A stretch of 64,000 nt of DNA. Origin: Melieria omissa (lineage: Eukaryota; Arthropoda; Insecta; Diptera; Ulidiidae). The position numbers were made by a program, and so were the translations under genes. The notes beneath the pieces are model-generated. The model was given only the letters and a program-made list of their open reading frames with translations. It searched no databases and was not told the DNA's origin. Shown here in pieces: positions 45,095 to 56,712 of this stretch. How positions within the stretch are numbered: position 1 is the stretch's first letter; each line of letters opens with the position of its first letter. The stretch is taken from contig OZ020268.1 in assembly GCA_963971225.1 (NCBI GenBank), positions 13,431,032 to 13,495,031 on the forward strand. The letters run 5' to 3'.

Positions 45095-47579
45095 GCGACA
45101 CTAGAGCACTAATTCTGAACATATTTTTAAGAAGAATATTGTTTAATGAATGTTGATTCTTTGACGATAACCGGACATTGCACACATACTGACTTCTTAA
45201 CTAATTTTTAGTGGCAATTATTTTCTTGAGACAAATATTAGTTTCTTCTTTTGACTCTACGAGCCGGCTTCACTTTGGTGAACACTAATCAAAGCGTCAC
45301 AACGTCATCGTCACTGCAAGCCAATAAAAGTGCCAGCAGCGTTGCAGCCGAATGCCGACCGTCGACCACTGCAGCGCGCCGATTCGATACGCCGCCGAAA
45401 GAGCCAATAAACCGGCCGAGAGTCGACGGCAAAAAAAGAAGGCCACGCAACCAGACAAAGGTGCTGATAATAGATCTGACGTGTGTGCCGTGCGGTTTGT
45501 TGTTTTTGTTATTCTTCTGCTTCTTCCACGTTTTGCCTCCCATCATGCAGCAGCAAAGTAAACGACACTGCATGCAAAACTCCATGCGGCGCATACAATT
45601 TTCGTCCTTACAGAAAAGTTGCCGTCGCTGGCGACATACGTTGGTACTCAGCATCTTGTTGTTGTTGTTGCCTGCGGCGCTGGCTGTGCCTTTGTTTTCG
45701 CCCACTTTGGCCCGCTGCTGCAGCGCATTTGAACTATTCAAATTGGACACTAAATGTGTCAGAGGAAGTCTCTTAATTGTGTGATTGATTGATTTATGGT
45801 GAACAGGTTCTCTTTGGCTTGATGACGTTGCTTTTTGCTTCTTGATTTTGTTGCTTCATTTGTGTGTTTAGTTTAGTTGCTTGATTGTGCTTTTTGTATT
45901 TTCATTTCTTTTTGTTGTTGTTGTGTTAGCTGCTACTCGTTTATGCATGAAGCGGCCGGCGACTGAAGTTCATGAGAATATTCTCGGCAGCGCGGTGGCT
46001 GACGGTTGCATTGTTTTTGGGTGGCGGTGAGGCGGCGAGGGTGTGGTTGCTGGCTGAAGTAAAAATAAGCGCTCTGCATTGGGGCTTTTGAATGCACACA
46101 AACACACCTAAGCCGACATATGGACATTGCCTTTGTTTCACTTGATTTCGTTTCATTTCGCTTCGATGTGATGAAGTTGAGCGATTTTGTACTTTGATTG
46201 ATTGAACTGTGGATTGTAGATTGATTCGAGTACGTAAAGTTTTTAGCAATTGCTAAGTGATTAATGCAGCTTCATGAATGTACATGCGATAAAATTGAAC
46301 TTTGCTTAAAACGGCATGACCTAACCTAGCTTTTGCCTGCCTTATGATTACTGTCGACTGCTGCCACCAGAACTCTGTTTCTTGCACATTTAGGGCTTAA
46401 ATCTTGTCGCATTCACTTTTTGTTAGTCTATTCTGCGTGGAATTTGTACAAAACATCGCTGACTCAAGCCGCTTGTCGGTCATAACCTCACTTTTCCAAG
46501 AGTCATGTGTACATTGCGCCCAGCCGCAGCCCAAAGGCCACAAAATTTGTGTGCACAGCCAAATGAACTTTGTGCCTAACTCTCACAACTTCAGACCGCG
46601 CGTTGTTTTGCAGTTATTTTTTGCTTTCATTTTCATTTTTATTTGATTTTAATTTTTTTTTATTTTTTTGTTGTTGTTTTTGTGCATTCATTGTGCTTTT
46701 ATTTGGTTGTCGTCGCAGCAGCAGCAGTTTTTTTTCCAGACGCTTTTCATAGCTTAATCAAATTTCGTCCTGTTGTTGTGTCACTCGTCGTCGACCACAT
46801 GAATTGAATTTCGTTGCCACCAGCCAAACCGCCAACAACTTTGCGCCCGCCAGCATGCTTGGCGTTTCTCTTAGTTTCATTCTCATTTGTATTTATTTTT
46901 TCGTTCGTTTGTCGTTGTGGCGCGAGGCGTCATTCTAAGCTCCACCCGCCTGACTGCCTGCCTGCCTGCCAGCCAGCGCGACTGACTGACTGCTCAAGCT
47001 GGCTGCAGGATGCGCTGTGCAGCCGTCAGATATTATTTTGATTTATTTCGTTGATTGATTTTTTTTGCGTCTTTATTTACTTTTTTTTTTGGAGTATTTC
47101 TTTGTAGCTTTTTTGCTTCTACTTTGGGCGCTTTTTTCTATTTGCTGAATTTTTTTTTAATTTTTGGTGGTTGTGCTGAGGTTGTTGTTGTTGTTGCGCG
47201 GCTGTTGATTCGAATTACGTTTTTGATTGAGTTGGATTTTTTTTTGATTTTCAATAACAACTTAAGCGAGATTCCAGTGTTTGTACGAGCCAGCAATTGT
47301 TGTTGTTGTTGTTGTTTGTTGAGCTGTGCGGGTGTATTAAAGCGGCGTTATTATAATATGGTTTATTGTTTTTGCTGTTTTTAGTTGCTGAAAGAGGGGA
47401 ACATTTTGTTTTTGTTGTTGTTGTTGGGGTGGTGCAATCAAAAGATTTAAATGAAATTTCGAGCATAAAAAATTTAAAATAAAAGTATAAAGCAGGATTG
47501 CAAACACCAAGTTTGAAGTTTTGAAAAATTTGAGAAGCTTTAAAAAGAAATTAAAATAAAAGAAAATCACAATCAAATA
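45095..47579. other. Non-coding intronic DNA, TTG-rich
   Basis: It holds many GTT/TTG runs (45658-45672, 45913-45927, 47180-47199, 47298-47319, 47412-47427) and T-rich stretches (46600-46740, 47040-47250). The 177-codon frame at 45251-45784 includes a signal-peptide-like segment and is discussed as a finding. No splice-supported exon was seen. Confidence 0.4.
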
Positions 47580-47625
47580 CACAGTGCGGCAATTATGTAT
47601 TAAGACTCGAACCATATCTCCAAGT

Positions 47626-47786
47626 CAGGGGCGGATTCAGAAAAATATTTCGGGGGGGCTTCGAAAAGTAATTCTTTGATATTCATAAATTGTGTTCTAA
47701 TTTGTATGTAGTTTTAATGTCGATCCTAATATTTCGGGGGGGGGGGGGTTTCAACCCCACAAAACATCCCCCTGAATCCGCCACTG
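47626..47786. mobile_element. hAT-like MITE, family C, copy 3, nested in mariner
   Basis: 161 bp from CAGGGGCGGATTCAG to CTGAATCCGCCACTG, with a long G-run near 47739-47751. The 8-mers CTCCAAGT and CTCCAAGC flank it, a target duplication with one change. It lies between the left end of the mariner and its transposase start, so it inserted after the mariner. Confidence 0.92.
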
Positions 47787-47899
47787 CTCCAAGCAACCAA
47801 GCGCGCCATCTACATGCGTTTTGAAGCTTCAACCTTCCTCTACTAACTGTTAAAACTTCATGACATTTGGTTGACATTTAATATTTATTAAAATTCATT

Positions 47900-48906
47900 T
47901 TGCAAAACACGTTTTCGTTTGATGTTGCGGTCATTAAATTCCACGCAAAAATTGGTAAAAGTGCATCAGAAACATTCCGAATGATGCAGCAAGCGTATGG
48001 CGATGCTTGTTTATCAAGATCAAATGTTTTGGATGGCAGAGAGTCGCTGGAAGGTGAAATAACCGAAGGAAGGCCAATTTCAGTTCGGACGCCGGAAATG
48101 ATCCAGAAAGGTCGTGATTTTATTGCAGAAGACCGCAATGCTTGACTGAAAATTATGAAAGAGTCCTTAAACATCAACAGAGAAACTATCCGACTCATTC
48201 TTCAAAGCTCTGTGCAAAATTTTTTCCACACACATTGAACGAGGAGCAAAAATTAATTATAGTCAGTAATTCTAGAGACATCGTTTTAGCCGCAGAAAAT
48301 TATCCAAACTTCCTGAAAACAATTGTTACGGGTGATGAAACATGGTGTTTCCAATACGATCCAGAAACCAAGCATCAAAGTGCGGAATAGAAATAAAAAA
48401 ACTCACCACAAGCCAAAAAAACACGAAAAGTTCCATCAAAAATCAAAACAATGCTCATCGCATTCTTCGATAGCAAAGAAATTATCCACAAAGAATTTGT
48501 TCTAACTCGTCAAACAGTTATTGCCGCATATTACCTCGAAGTTTTAAAGCGCTTGATGGCCAGAATCCGTCGTATTCGACCAGAATACCACGATCCAAAA
48601 AGTTGGTCTCTGTTGCTCGATAATGCACCGAGTCACACAGCACTCACTGTTCGTCAATTTTTGGCTCGGAATCGGGTCTGTGTGTTGAATCATTTGCCGT
48701 ATTCAACTGATTTGGCACCGTGCGACTTCTCTTTCTTCCGGAAACTGAAATTGAAAAGATGCTTTTTTGATGACATTCAGACCATACAACGGGCTTCGAC
48801 GAGGGCACTGGAGCGAATTCCGAAAAATTAGCTGGAACACGCGTTTGAATCACTATTAAATCGATGTAACAAATGTATTGAATCAGGAGGGGAATATTTC
48901 GAATAA
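47900..48906 (+). pseudogene. Decayed mariner transposase (DD34D)
   Basis: The readable order is an N-terminal helix-turn-helix (KSASETFRMMQQAYGD), linker (GRPISVRTPEM), first Asp in VTGDETWCFQYDPETK, second in LLDNAPSHTA and third in YSTDLAPCDFSFF, with 34 residues between the last two. It ends near CIESGGEYFE and a stop. It is broken by a small deletion after LSRSNV, an in-frame TGA near 48144, a shift near 48235, stops near 48388, and a stop before the C-terminal segment at about 48829. All three catalytic Asp codons survive but in separate open pieces, so no functional protein is expected. Confidence 0.93.
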
Positions 48907-48985
48907 ATATACCGAAAAATTAGCAGATATCGTGTTTTAATTGTGTTTTCTAGAGGCAGTCTTAATACATAATTGGCACACTTTG

Positions 48986-50664
48986 TACATAATAAATATA
49001 AATAATGAAAAATTGAAAAACATTAGAACTAATTAATAAAGCAAATTTTGGTATTTGATTGCCACAAAAATTCCACAAAATTAAATCTTGTCTGATGGCC
49101 GCTTAGAAAAATTTACTTAATTAGTTTTTGGAACTTTAAACTTTAAAAACAAAAAACTGCCAAGGCGCTCATTCATTTCAAGCGTCTCTCCAATTTGCGC
49201 CACACACGCCGTTCAGCGCAAAAATATAACCAACAACAACAACAACAAATATGAAAACGAAAATGAAATTGAAAAAAAAAACGCAACACAACTTTAAAAT
49301 TCTCTGAATTCGGGAAGCGGTGCACAACGCGCGACTCACCGCCCAACTTCAAGCACTCTGCAGCATCCACAAAACCGATGCGGACGCGGCTGTCGTTATT
49401 TTCGTTGTCGCTGTCGCTGCCGCGGCTGTCGTTCCTACACACACTTTCATCATTTGGGACAATTTCAGTGGAAAAAATGCAAAACAACACAGACACTTTG
49501 GCTAAAGTAAATTGGGGTTAATATATGCGCGCCATGTTGACAACGCACGTCGGGGAGACGCGACGCGGCACAGACCGACCGTAGTACGTCCAGGCGCGGT
49601 GCCCCATTATGTTGGCGCACTGTGCCGCCACAGCCACAGGGGGAGCTCGTAAGTTAAAGCAACGACATAGTGAGACATTTCGATGGTGGGTTTTGTATTT
49701 TATTTATTTTTTTTAATTTTGTTTTTTTTCTGTTGTTGCTACACTTGAGCGCTGAGTAGATGCGACAAACAAATATAAATGGAAGAAAACGCTACTAAAC
49801 TGCTGATGAAATGGAGCGAAATGAAACGCAAATTTATAGTCAACAGCAGCAGCAGCAGCAAAAACAACAACAATAACAACAACAACAACAAAGACATCGT
49901 CAGCGAAAAGGGCTAAACAATGTCACTATGTGGGGGAAAATATTCGTTCATATTTTTTATATATTTTTTTTATTTCGGTCCCTCAACTGTTTCTTCTTGT
50001 ATTACTTTTTCGTGCTCGAAATGGAATATTTCACTAAATGTGTGCGACATTTAAATATGTATTTTTGTTCAGTTCAGTTCAAGTTTTGGTAGCATATGTA
50101 GTCTCGTACAGGGTGCCTTGATGCAATGTACGTATTTATTTAAGAGTCACAAAATTAGTCCCAATGGAGACACATTTCTTACAGAGCCATAAAATTAATT
50201 GAGCAATTTGTCCGATTTGAGACTAAAGTTTTATGGCAGCCTTACTCGACTTCCATTCTACTTCCATTGGATCTTTGCATAAGGGACTTCGCCTTCTCTT
50301 TTTCAATTTTGCATTCAAACTTGGATTAAGTTGAGAAATGTCCACACTTCTACTAGGAGACCTAATGGTAACCAGTCATTGAGGTAATTAAGAATGGATT
50401 CCATCAATTACTTTACTGTTATGCATTCATCTCTCTCCTGCATCATCATCTAACGATCTCACTTCGGTGGTTCTATCAATCACAGCAGATTTCGATATTA
50501 TGTTTCTGATGTTAGTATTTGCCAGTTCAGATAAGCAAACTCAACTCAGGAGGGACGTCCAATGATCCAGGAAGATCTTGAATTATGTTGAGAATTGTCC
50601 ACACTTCCATTCGGAGGCCCAATGGTGACCAGTCAGTCATTTACTTTGTTACCTCTTCACTATT
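48986..50664. other. Non-coding intronic DNA
   Basis: It contains CAA/CAG runs (49219-49237, 49841-49891), T-rich tracts and GC-rich sequence at 49320-49660. A short diverged direct repeat (GTCCACACTTC, then GACC/GGCCTAATGGTAACCAGTCA-like words) occurs near 50340 and 50596. No exon is supported. Confidence 0.4.
49841..49891. repeat. (CAG)n(CAA)n compound microsatellite
   Basis: Five to six CAG units run into CAA units with one CAATAA interruption. Confidence 0.9.
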
Positions 50665-51640
50665 AGATACGATTTGGCATTCGGACAACACCTGTCCGAG
50701 ACACTGCGTCCAAGTAGTGAACTATTGTGTCATGTTCTTCTGCGTTACTGGAGGAGTTCGTGTCCTCTAATGTTATCTAGGAACTTCTTTAGTTTCCTTA
50801 GATTCATTTCAGACAAATCTCTCGTCTGTATCACCTCCTTCCATAATATTCGCTTTCTTGCGTGTATTAGGTCTCCTCTTCTTCCATACAGAATCTGCAT
50901 AGCTTACTGTCCGTTAGTCCCAAGCGCGCTCTATGCATATTTAGCAGACAGTGTCCACTTGGTATTCCCGTCATGACCTCTAGCTCCTTTCTGCTTAGGT
51001 CAATTAGGTACTTCCTAGTAAGCTGGAAAGAAAAGCTTGGAGCATCGTTGCCCCGCTGTGTTCGACCATTTATGGTTTCCTCGGATCATGAATTCCCGTT
51101 TAACACAATGTCTGCAATGGGACTTGCTAACACCTACGATTGGTTCAGGTCTGTAGAGCCGGCTAGGCGCCCCATCTTTTGCCAATCTGTTCGCTTCCTC
51201 ATTACCATCGTGCTCACAGTGCGCAGGGATCCGGTGTACTATCACTTGGTTCTCCCTTGAGAGATCCTGGAGAACATTTGCTGTCTCCCAGACCAGTCTG
51301 GAGTTAAATGTCATTGGGCCCAGGGCCTTGATTGCCGTCTGACTGTCTGACATTATGATTATCCTTTTCCTTCTAGCATTGAGCGTTAGTAATTTCCTGG
51401 CACACACATTTATGGCAAAGACCTCAGCCTGAAAGATCGAGGCTCTATCCCCAAAACTTACTGAAGGCTGCAAACCGGAGCCAAAGATTACTGCTCCAGT
51501 CCCTTCTTCCGTCTTAGACCCATCGGTGTACCAAACAATGTCATCAGACGTGAGACTGATCCTTTTATCAGCCCATTCCAACCTGTGTAACTTCTTCTGA
51601 AGAGGTGCTTCTGAGGTATCTGGTTCATATCTCTTCACTA
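50665..51640 (-). mobile_element. 5'-truncated LINE with RNase H, copy 2
   Basis: The minus strand from about 51638 encodes an RNase H domain with the first Asp (VWYTDGSKTEEG), Glu (FQAEVFAI) and Asp (MSDSQTAIKAL) intact. The final catalytic position is changed from Asp to Asn (GNEEANRLA), and WVPAH reads RIPAH. After SKLFFPAY the frame is interrupted. Further down, CRFCMEEEET is present, but the segment holding the His and last Cys of the zinc motif is missing, relative to the copy at 12900. It reaches about 40 residues further 5' than that copy. Inactive. Confidence 0.87.
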
Positions 51641-52069
51641 GAAAGATTACTTTTCAAAATCAACTCCTTACCAGTTCGTTTTGATTTTTCCATTAGGCTC
51701 AGTAGATTTGGATATTCTGTTAGCCAGTTCAAATTTACTGGAAAGGCGGCCAATGAGTTGCAAAGATTTTTAACCTCGCTGTTTTATCTTCATGTTCGAT
51801 GTTCGATCATTCGATCATTCGATGAAAATCAACTTTTTAGGAATTTAAACTTGAACTAAAGGGGTTGCGTGATAGAAGTACAATGCAGATTAGTATATTT
51901 TTTTCAGGTCTAGTTGAATGATGCTCTTCGTACTTTTGTGCTATGAAAGTTCACAATCCCTGTAAATTTTCTATGTCCTTATTAATTACTACTTTTTTTT
52001 AATTTTTGTTTTTCAATTCACTTCATTAAAGTTTAATTGTAATTTTTTTTTTCATTTTAAAAGCTTCAC
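51641..52069. other. Non-coding intronic DNA
   Basis: AT-rich with a short GATCATTCGATC repeat near 51803-51820. No gene or element was recognised. Confidence 0.35.
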
Positions 52070-52615
52070 CACTGACTGCTTAATAGCCTCTAAGACAATC
52101 ATTTCGAAAGGGAGTTGTGCCTAAATTTTTGTCAGTATTGATCAAATGCACAAACCACGTAGCCATGACAGAAACCTATGAAGATCAGTTTTTATTTTTC
52201 TTTTATTAGCTTCTAAGACAATCATTTCTATGGGTGGTTTTAGTTCGGAAGGGAGTTGTGCGCCAAGTTTTGTTACTATTGATCAAATGCACAAACCACT
52301 TAGCCACGGCAGACACCTATGAAGTTCAGTTTTTATTTTTGTGGTAATAGCTTCTAAGACAACTTTTTCTGTGGGTTGTTTTAGTTGGGAAGGGAGATGT
52401 GGCTAAAGTGTTGTTACTATTGATCAAATGCACACACTACTTAGCCACGCCAGACACCTATGAAGATCAGTTTTTATTTTTGTTTTATTAGCTTCTAAGA
52501 CAATCATTTCTATGGGTGGTTTTAGTTCGGAAGGGAGTTGTGCGCCAAGTTTTGTTACTATTGATCAAATGCACAAACTACTTAGCCACGTCAGACACCT
52601 ATGAAGATCAGTTTT
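52070..52615. repeat. Minisatellite, about 141-bp unit, four copies
   Basis: TTCTAAGACAATCATTTCT-type starts lie at about 52090, 52212, 52353 and 52494. Each is followed by GGAAGGGAGTTGTGCGCCAA, TATTGATCAAATGCACAAAC and CACCTATGAAGATCAG. The first unit is about 19 bp shorter. Unit divergence is low. It lies about 670 bp upstream of the exon at 53283. Confidence 0.94.
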
Positions 52616-53282
52616 TTCTTTAGTTTTAGGAAAAGAATGGAGCAATCACATTCTTCTTCTATTTTATTTAAGATTATTATTTTGTTATTTACAACTTATT
52701 TACAACTCGGTAACTATTTAATAATTTTGTGATTCAGATATCCAACATTCATGGCATCGCTTGGGTGGTGGTCCGGGTCTGTTCATTGTAGGTTTTCCGT
52801 CCATAGCCATCCTTCCCAGTCTGTTGGTGGACATACTTTTCACTTGTTTCAATCAGATTCCATCTACATTAAGTGAAATAAAAGTGAGACGCACTATGGT
52901 TAATTTAGATTTGCAGAATGTGATCTAATATGCAGCAGATGAGTTTTTTGACTCACAGACCCAAAGGACTCATAGTGATTTCTGCAATATTTGTATTACA
53001 GATAGATATTTTTTTTCTAGGAGTTCCACTAATCTTCCAGCAACTATTCTTGTCTAATCATTATTCAACTCAAAGTCCCAAAGGTCTCTTTGGAATGCTC
53101 TCATGTGTGAATATCCGGAAAAAGCATATTTCTTTAGTTAAAGTTTCCACTATATCTCCCGATACATTCCTTTCCATTAGAAGCAGAATAACAACAGCAG
53201 AAAAGCTGCAATCTTCTGCCGTAGACACTTTGAATTTAAGAAATCTGCAAATCTAACCAGAATGTTTTCTCTTCTTTTGCAG
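52616..53282 (+). other. End of the large intron with acceptor signals
   Basis: AT-rich unique sequence. Near the exon it has AATCTAACCAG (branch-point-like CTAAC at about 53252-53256), then a pyrimidine-rich stretch and TTTTGCAG ending at 53282. This spacing of about 25-30 nt is normal for fly introns. Confidence 0.6.
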
Positions 53283-53330
53283 TTTGCCACCAAAGAAATG
53301 TTATGCCAGCAGAATGCCGAATGTTTAACG
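53283..53330 (+). CDS. Second coding exon (48 nt) of the candidate anosmin-1-like gene
   Basis: Sixteen codons, FATKEMLCQQNAECLT, lie between a strong acceptor (TTCTTTTGCAG) and a strong donor (ACG|GTAAGT). The length is a multiple of three and the phase is 0 at both sides. It therefore joins directly to the exon ending at 11724 to read CREGCFEKFATKEMLCQQ and on to NAECLT. The two Cys are five residues apart, with two residues before the exon end, compatible with the C-x5-C-x2-C spacing I recall for the N-terminal cysteine box of anosmin-1. The rest of the protein lies beyond the window. The exon call is stronger than the family call. Confidence 0.62.
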
Positions 53331-54719
53331 GTAAGTTTCAACCCGAAAACAGTCAAAAGCCCAACTTAATACCTTGCGATGTTTTTAATTTAAAATAAAC
53401 AAGCATCCAATTAATTTCCATATGATATGCGTGCAATGTGCAGCTTAATGTCATCATTTCGAACTTCGAAATGCATTCACACAGAAACAGAAAAATGGGG
53501 AAAAAATTAAAATAAAATAAAAATTGGTACGAAACGCAGAAATGGATGCCGAATGCATGAAAGTGTCTGTGTGTACGTTGGAGTTAAAGTACAACAACAA
53601 CACAGAAAACCACAACAGAAACAGAAAGAGAAAAAAGAATCCGTAAGCGACTTATCACCGGCTGCAATCCAATTAATCACGCTGAAGTGGCGCGATTAAT
53701 TGTGACCTTTTCTCTTCCCCTCGCCGGCAAGTGGCCCCGGCTCGAAAGGGGAGGAGGGCATTCATTGCACGATGCCAAAGCCGTCTTACGTTTTAAGAAC
53801 TTTTAATAATGACATTAAGACTATTAAACGACAACTGAGACGGCGCGTTCTTAAAGTTGCCTTCAGCTGGCATGAGAAGTGCTTGAAATTCGCACAATGC
53901 GCCGCAAAATGCCCGAAATGTGCGCTGAAATCGGCCGACGGACCTTCGTCACATTGCAGAGTTGTCATGTTAATTAGACTGACAGTTTGTACGGATCAAT
54001 TACAGCCGCCTGACAGGCCGAGTCGGCTTTGCTGCTGCTGCTGCTCTGACGCGCGCTGCGTGCCTGCGCGCAGCATTGCGCGAATGCCACAAAAATTTGC
54101 TCTGACCGCTGTCCAGCCTGCGGCTGCTGAAAACTGAAGCGCAGCAAATTATGAAATTAAAACGCCAAAATGTACGCGCTGAAACGAATTGTTATGAAAT
54201 TCATAAAATTGCATACCCGAAAAGCGACCAAAGGAATTGCAACCGAAATCGGCATGAAATGTCAGCTGAGAGCCGAGATGCCGCGTCCGCGCGGTTGACA
54301 GTGATATTTTTTTGCGGCATTGTTGCCGCTCATGATGGATGATGACATTCTTAAGTCAGTGCCAATTTGCTGCAACAACTTTAACAAATGCTTTGAATGA
54401 GAAATTCGAAGCGAATGTGGTTGGGCACAGTGGGAGACAGTGGCTTTTGGGCAATGAATATGTTGAAGTGATGCTGGTGAGTCTAATGTGTTTGGAAGCA
54501 GGAAGCAGTTACACCTCTAACTTCGGTGCTGTAGTATGATGTGTATTGAGATGCAATACTGACCGACGTGCTGCTTCTCAAACTATTGATCCGGCGATCT
54601 ATGGGCTCAAAGCAAGCAATGCCAATAATAATTTCAAACTTATAAGCCATATGGAATATAACAAACTGCTAAAAGACTCAGTGACTAACTTTCAGTGACT
54701 AACTTATACCAAGAAATGG
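53331..54719 (+). other. Start of intron 2, non-coding
   Basis: It begins GTAAGT. It holds CAA runs near 53590-53630 and a GC-richer stretch at 53660-54330 with a (CTG)n run at about 54030-54043 and frames of up to 121 codons without domains. Confidence 0.45.
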
Positions 54720-54944
54720 AATCCAAGCGTTCTTCAATTAGAGAACACAAACTTTTTCTGATATCGCTGAAAATTATTAAAATTGTTGCAATTTGCTTTG
54801 ACTTAACTTCTAAAAATATTAATTTAAAAAATTAAATTAAAATTAAAAAAAAATATTAAATTGAAGCCATAAATCAATCGTAGCTTTTCCTATAACATGA
54901 CAAATAGGTGAAGTTGCTCTCAGCCAACTTTGGGTTCAAAAGGG
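54720..54944. mobile_element. piggyBac-like MITE, family F, partial copy
   Basis: The right-hand part only. CAATTAGAGAACACAAACTT, then GAAGCCATAAATCAATCG and GACAAATAGGTGAAGTTGCT match 61790-61980 of the complete copy, ending AAAGGGTTAA at 54948. The left part is absent. Confidence 0.78.
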
Positions 54945-54948
54945 TTAA

Positions 54949-56284
54949 AGATTACTTGGAGATACCAGTAGTTGGAATATCTATCAACAGTCAGCTTTAA
55001 TGAGTGACCAACCTTGAGGCAAATATAGGCCGAAGCCGCATTAATCGTATTTCAAAAACGCCTCATTTCCTTTGCCACTTCCTGACATTCCTTTCTCAAT
55101 TTTTCCCTCCACATTCGCTCTCAACGAGCACCGTTTCATCGTCCTTTACGCAGCAAATTAACTTCATATCGTAATATCCTGTCACAACAGCGTCGAGCCG
55201 ACTCCTCTGTCCGTCCGTTCACCTGACCTAGGCGGCAAAAATTAAATGATGACAAACGTCAAACTACGCAACGCGCAAGAAATGGGCAAAGTGTGGAGTG
55301 TTAATGCAGAAGCTGCTCGTTGCATGCAACACAAGTGCAAGGCAACAACAACAATACGACATTGCCACTGCATTAGAAGGAGTGGCTCGGCAGGCACAGC
55401 AATTTGTCACAAGTTGAATCTATTCATGAGACAACGGCTTGTTGTTGTTGTTTTTGTACTTTTTAATTTTTCCCAACATAAAAATGCGTTTTTTTTCTAA
55501 CTTGCCACACCCTCCCCAGTGTCATTGCAGCGAAAGAAAATTGCATAAAATATGAAATGAGAAAATACAACAACAACAACAACAACAACAATAGTTGCAT
55601 GAAAAAAGCCGTCTGCGACTTAAGCTGCCACTCCAAAGCTTCCTGCGTGCATAAATTACTTTTTGCGTTGCGTTGTTGTTGTCGTCGCCGCCGGCACAAC
55701 AGTAGCGCAGCCGGAAGGCACATTTCGCATTTGACGCGGTGTGTGGTGCGTGGGCGGGGCTGTGACGAGAGGCGCGCGCAGTGTCGGTGCAGCGAGGCCA
55801 TAAGAATTGTACGCGTAGGTTAGACGCGCATGCAGCATGCAGCATGTGACATGTATGCGACAGCGGCGAGGCGAAGCAAAGTGGCAAAAAAACTGAGCTG
55901 CAGCCAAGTTCAGTAGACGACAATAAAAGCGACACTGGCAAGAACGCGAGAAAAAGTGGAACGGCGCGTAAAAAGACTTATGGCAGAAACGGGCGACAGC
56001 GGCGCCAGCAGAAGTGCTAGAAATGCGGCACAAAAGCGAAGAATGCAAGAACGCTTCTGCGTTGGTTGGCTGCATAAAATGTGTTACAAGGTGAAGCGCG
56101 CCAGCGAGGCGTCCGAGCGGCGTCAAAGTGTGCGCTCAATTGCGTAAGAGGTGGGTGGGAGGGGGAAGGGGCGCGGCGAGAGGCGGCACAAATGCGTCAG
56201 TGGCGCGCGATGCACAAGTGGAAAGCGAAACGAGATTACGTGAAAAGCGTAACAGTTAACGCACACCGGGCATTCGGAAGTGCC
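54949..56284. other. Non-coding intron 2 DNA, GC-rich 55.2-56.3 kb
   Basis: It contains a (CAA)n tract at 55568-55592 and a motif GCATGCAGCATGCAGCATG near 55829-55847. Overlapping frames of up to 156 codons occur on both strands in the GC-rich part with no domain. Confidence 0.4.
55568..55592. repeat. (CAA)n microsatellite
   Basis: About eight uninterrupted CAA units. Confidence 0.93.
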
Positions 56285-56712
56285 CAGGGTGACCAGGTTT
56301 CTAGTTGGAAAAAATTTCAATATAATGAAATTCAAAATTCGGAATAAGACTTAAAAAATGTAATTCATTTAAAAATAAAAAAAATTGAGTATTCAAAGTT
56401 AAAAAATTTCATATGAAAAATAAGAAAAAAAAAAAAAAAATTTAAAACTTAAAATTTTCAATATGACGAAATTCGATATTCAGATTCGAAATTTATATTT
56501 AAAAAATGTAATTAATTAAATTCAAACTTGAGTATTTAAAAATCTGATATAAAAACTAAGAAAATTTTAAAAAATGTAATACTTAAAACTATAAAAAATA
56601 AATATGAACTGTCTGATCTTTTAACTACCTTTAATTTAAAATAAATTTTTAAAAAATGATTTCACATTAAAATAAATGTTTTCATGCTAAAATCATATAA
56701 AATGGTCACCCT
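56285..56712. mobile_element. Probable AT-rich MITE with GGTGACCA ends
   Basis: The left end CAGGGTGACCA and the complement of the right end, TAGGGTGACCA, form an inverted pair around 428 bp of very AT-rich sequence. The interior contains two diverged copies of an A-rich unit with AAAAAATGTAATTCATTTAA-like words. No matching 8-bp flanks were found (GAAGTGCC and ACGAAACA), so this is less certain than the other MITEs. Confidence 0.55.

Larger units (their letters stand above)
47580..48985 (+). mobile_element. mariner element with a MITE inserted
   Basis: The left end CACAGTGCGGCAATTATG (47580) and the complement of the right end, CAAAGTGTGCCAATTATG (to 48985), agree at 25 of 28 positions when extended through TATTAAGACT. 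TA flanks both sides (47578-47579 and 48986-48987). Total length is 1406 bp. Subtracting the 161-bp hAT MITE and its 8-bp duplication leaves about 1.24 kb, a normal mariner length. The interior encodes a decayed DD34D transposase. Confidence 0.92.
11725..53282 (+). other. Putative first coding intron, about 41.6 kb
   Basis: It is delimited by the donor AAG|GTAAAA at 11725 and an acceptor preceded by a CTAAC branch-point match near 53253 and the tract TTTTCTCTTCTTTTGCAG ending at 53282. It contains most of the transposons and tandem arrays listed here and no further exon I can support in phase. Additional small exons inside it cannot be excluded by eye. Confidence 0.5.

Noticed and set aside
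55656..56126. 156-codon minus-strand open frame in a GC-rich stretch
   Set aside because: Overlapped by several frames on both strands. Its length is explained by high GC content, and no domain is seen.
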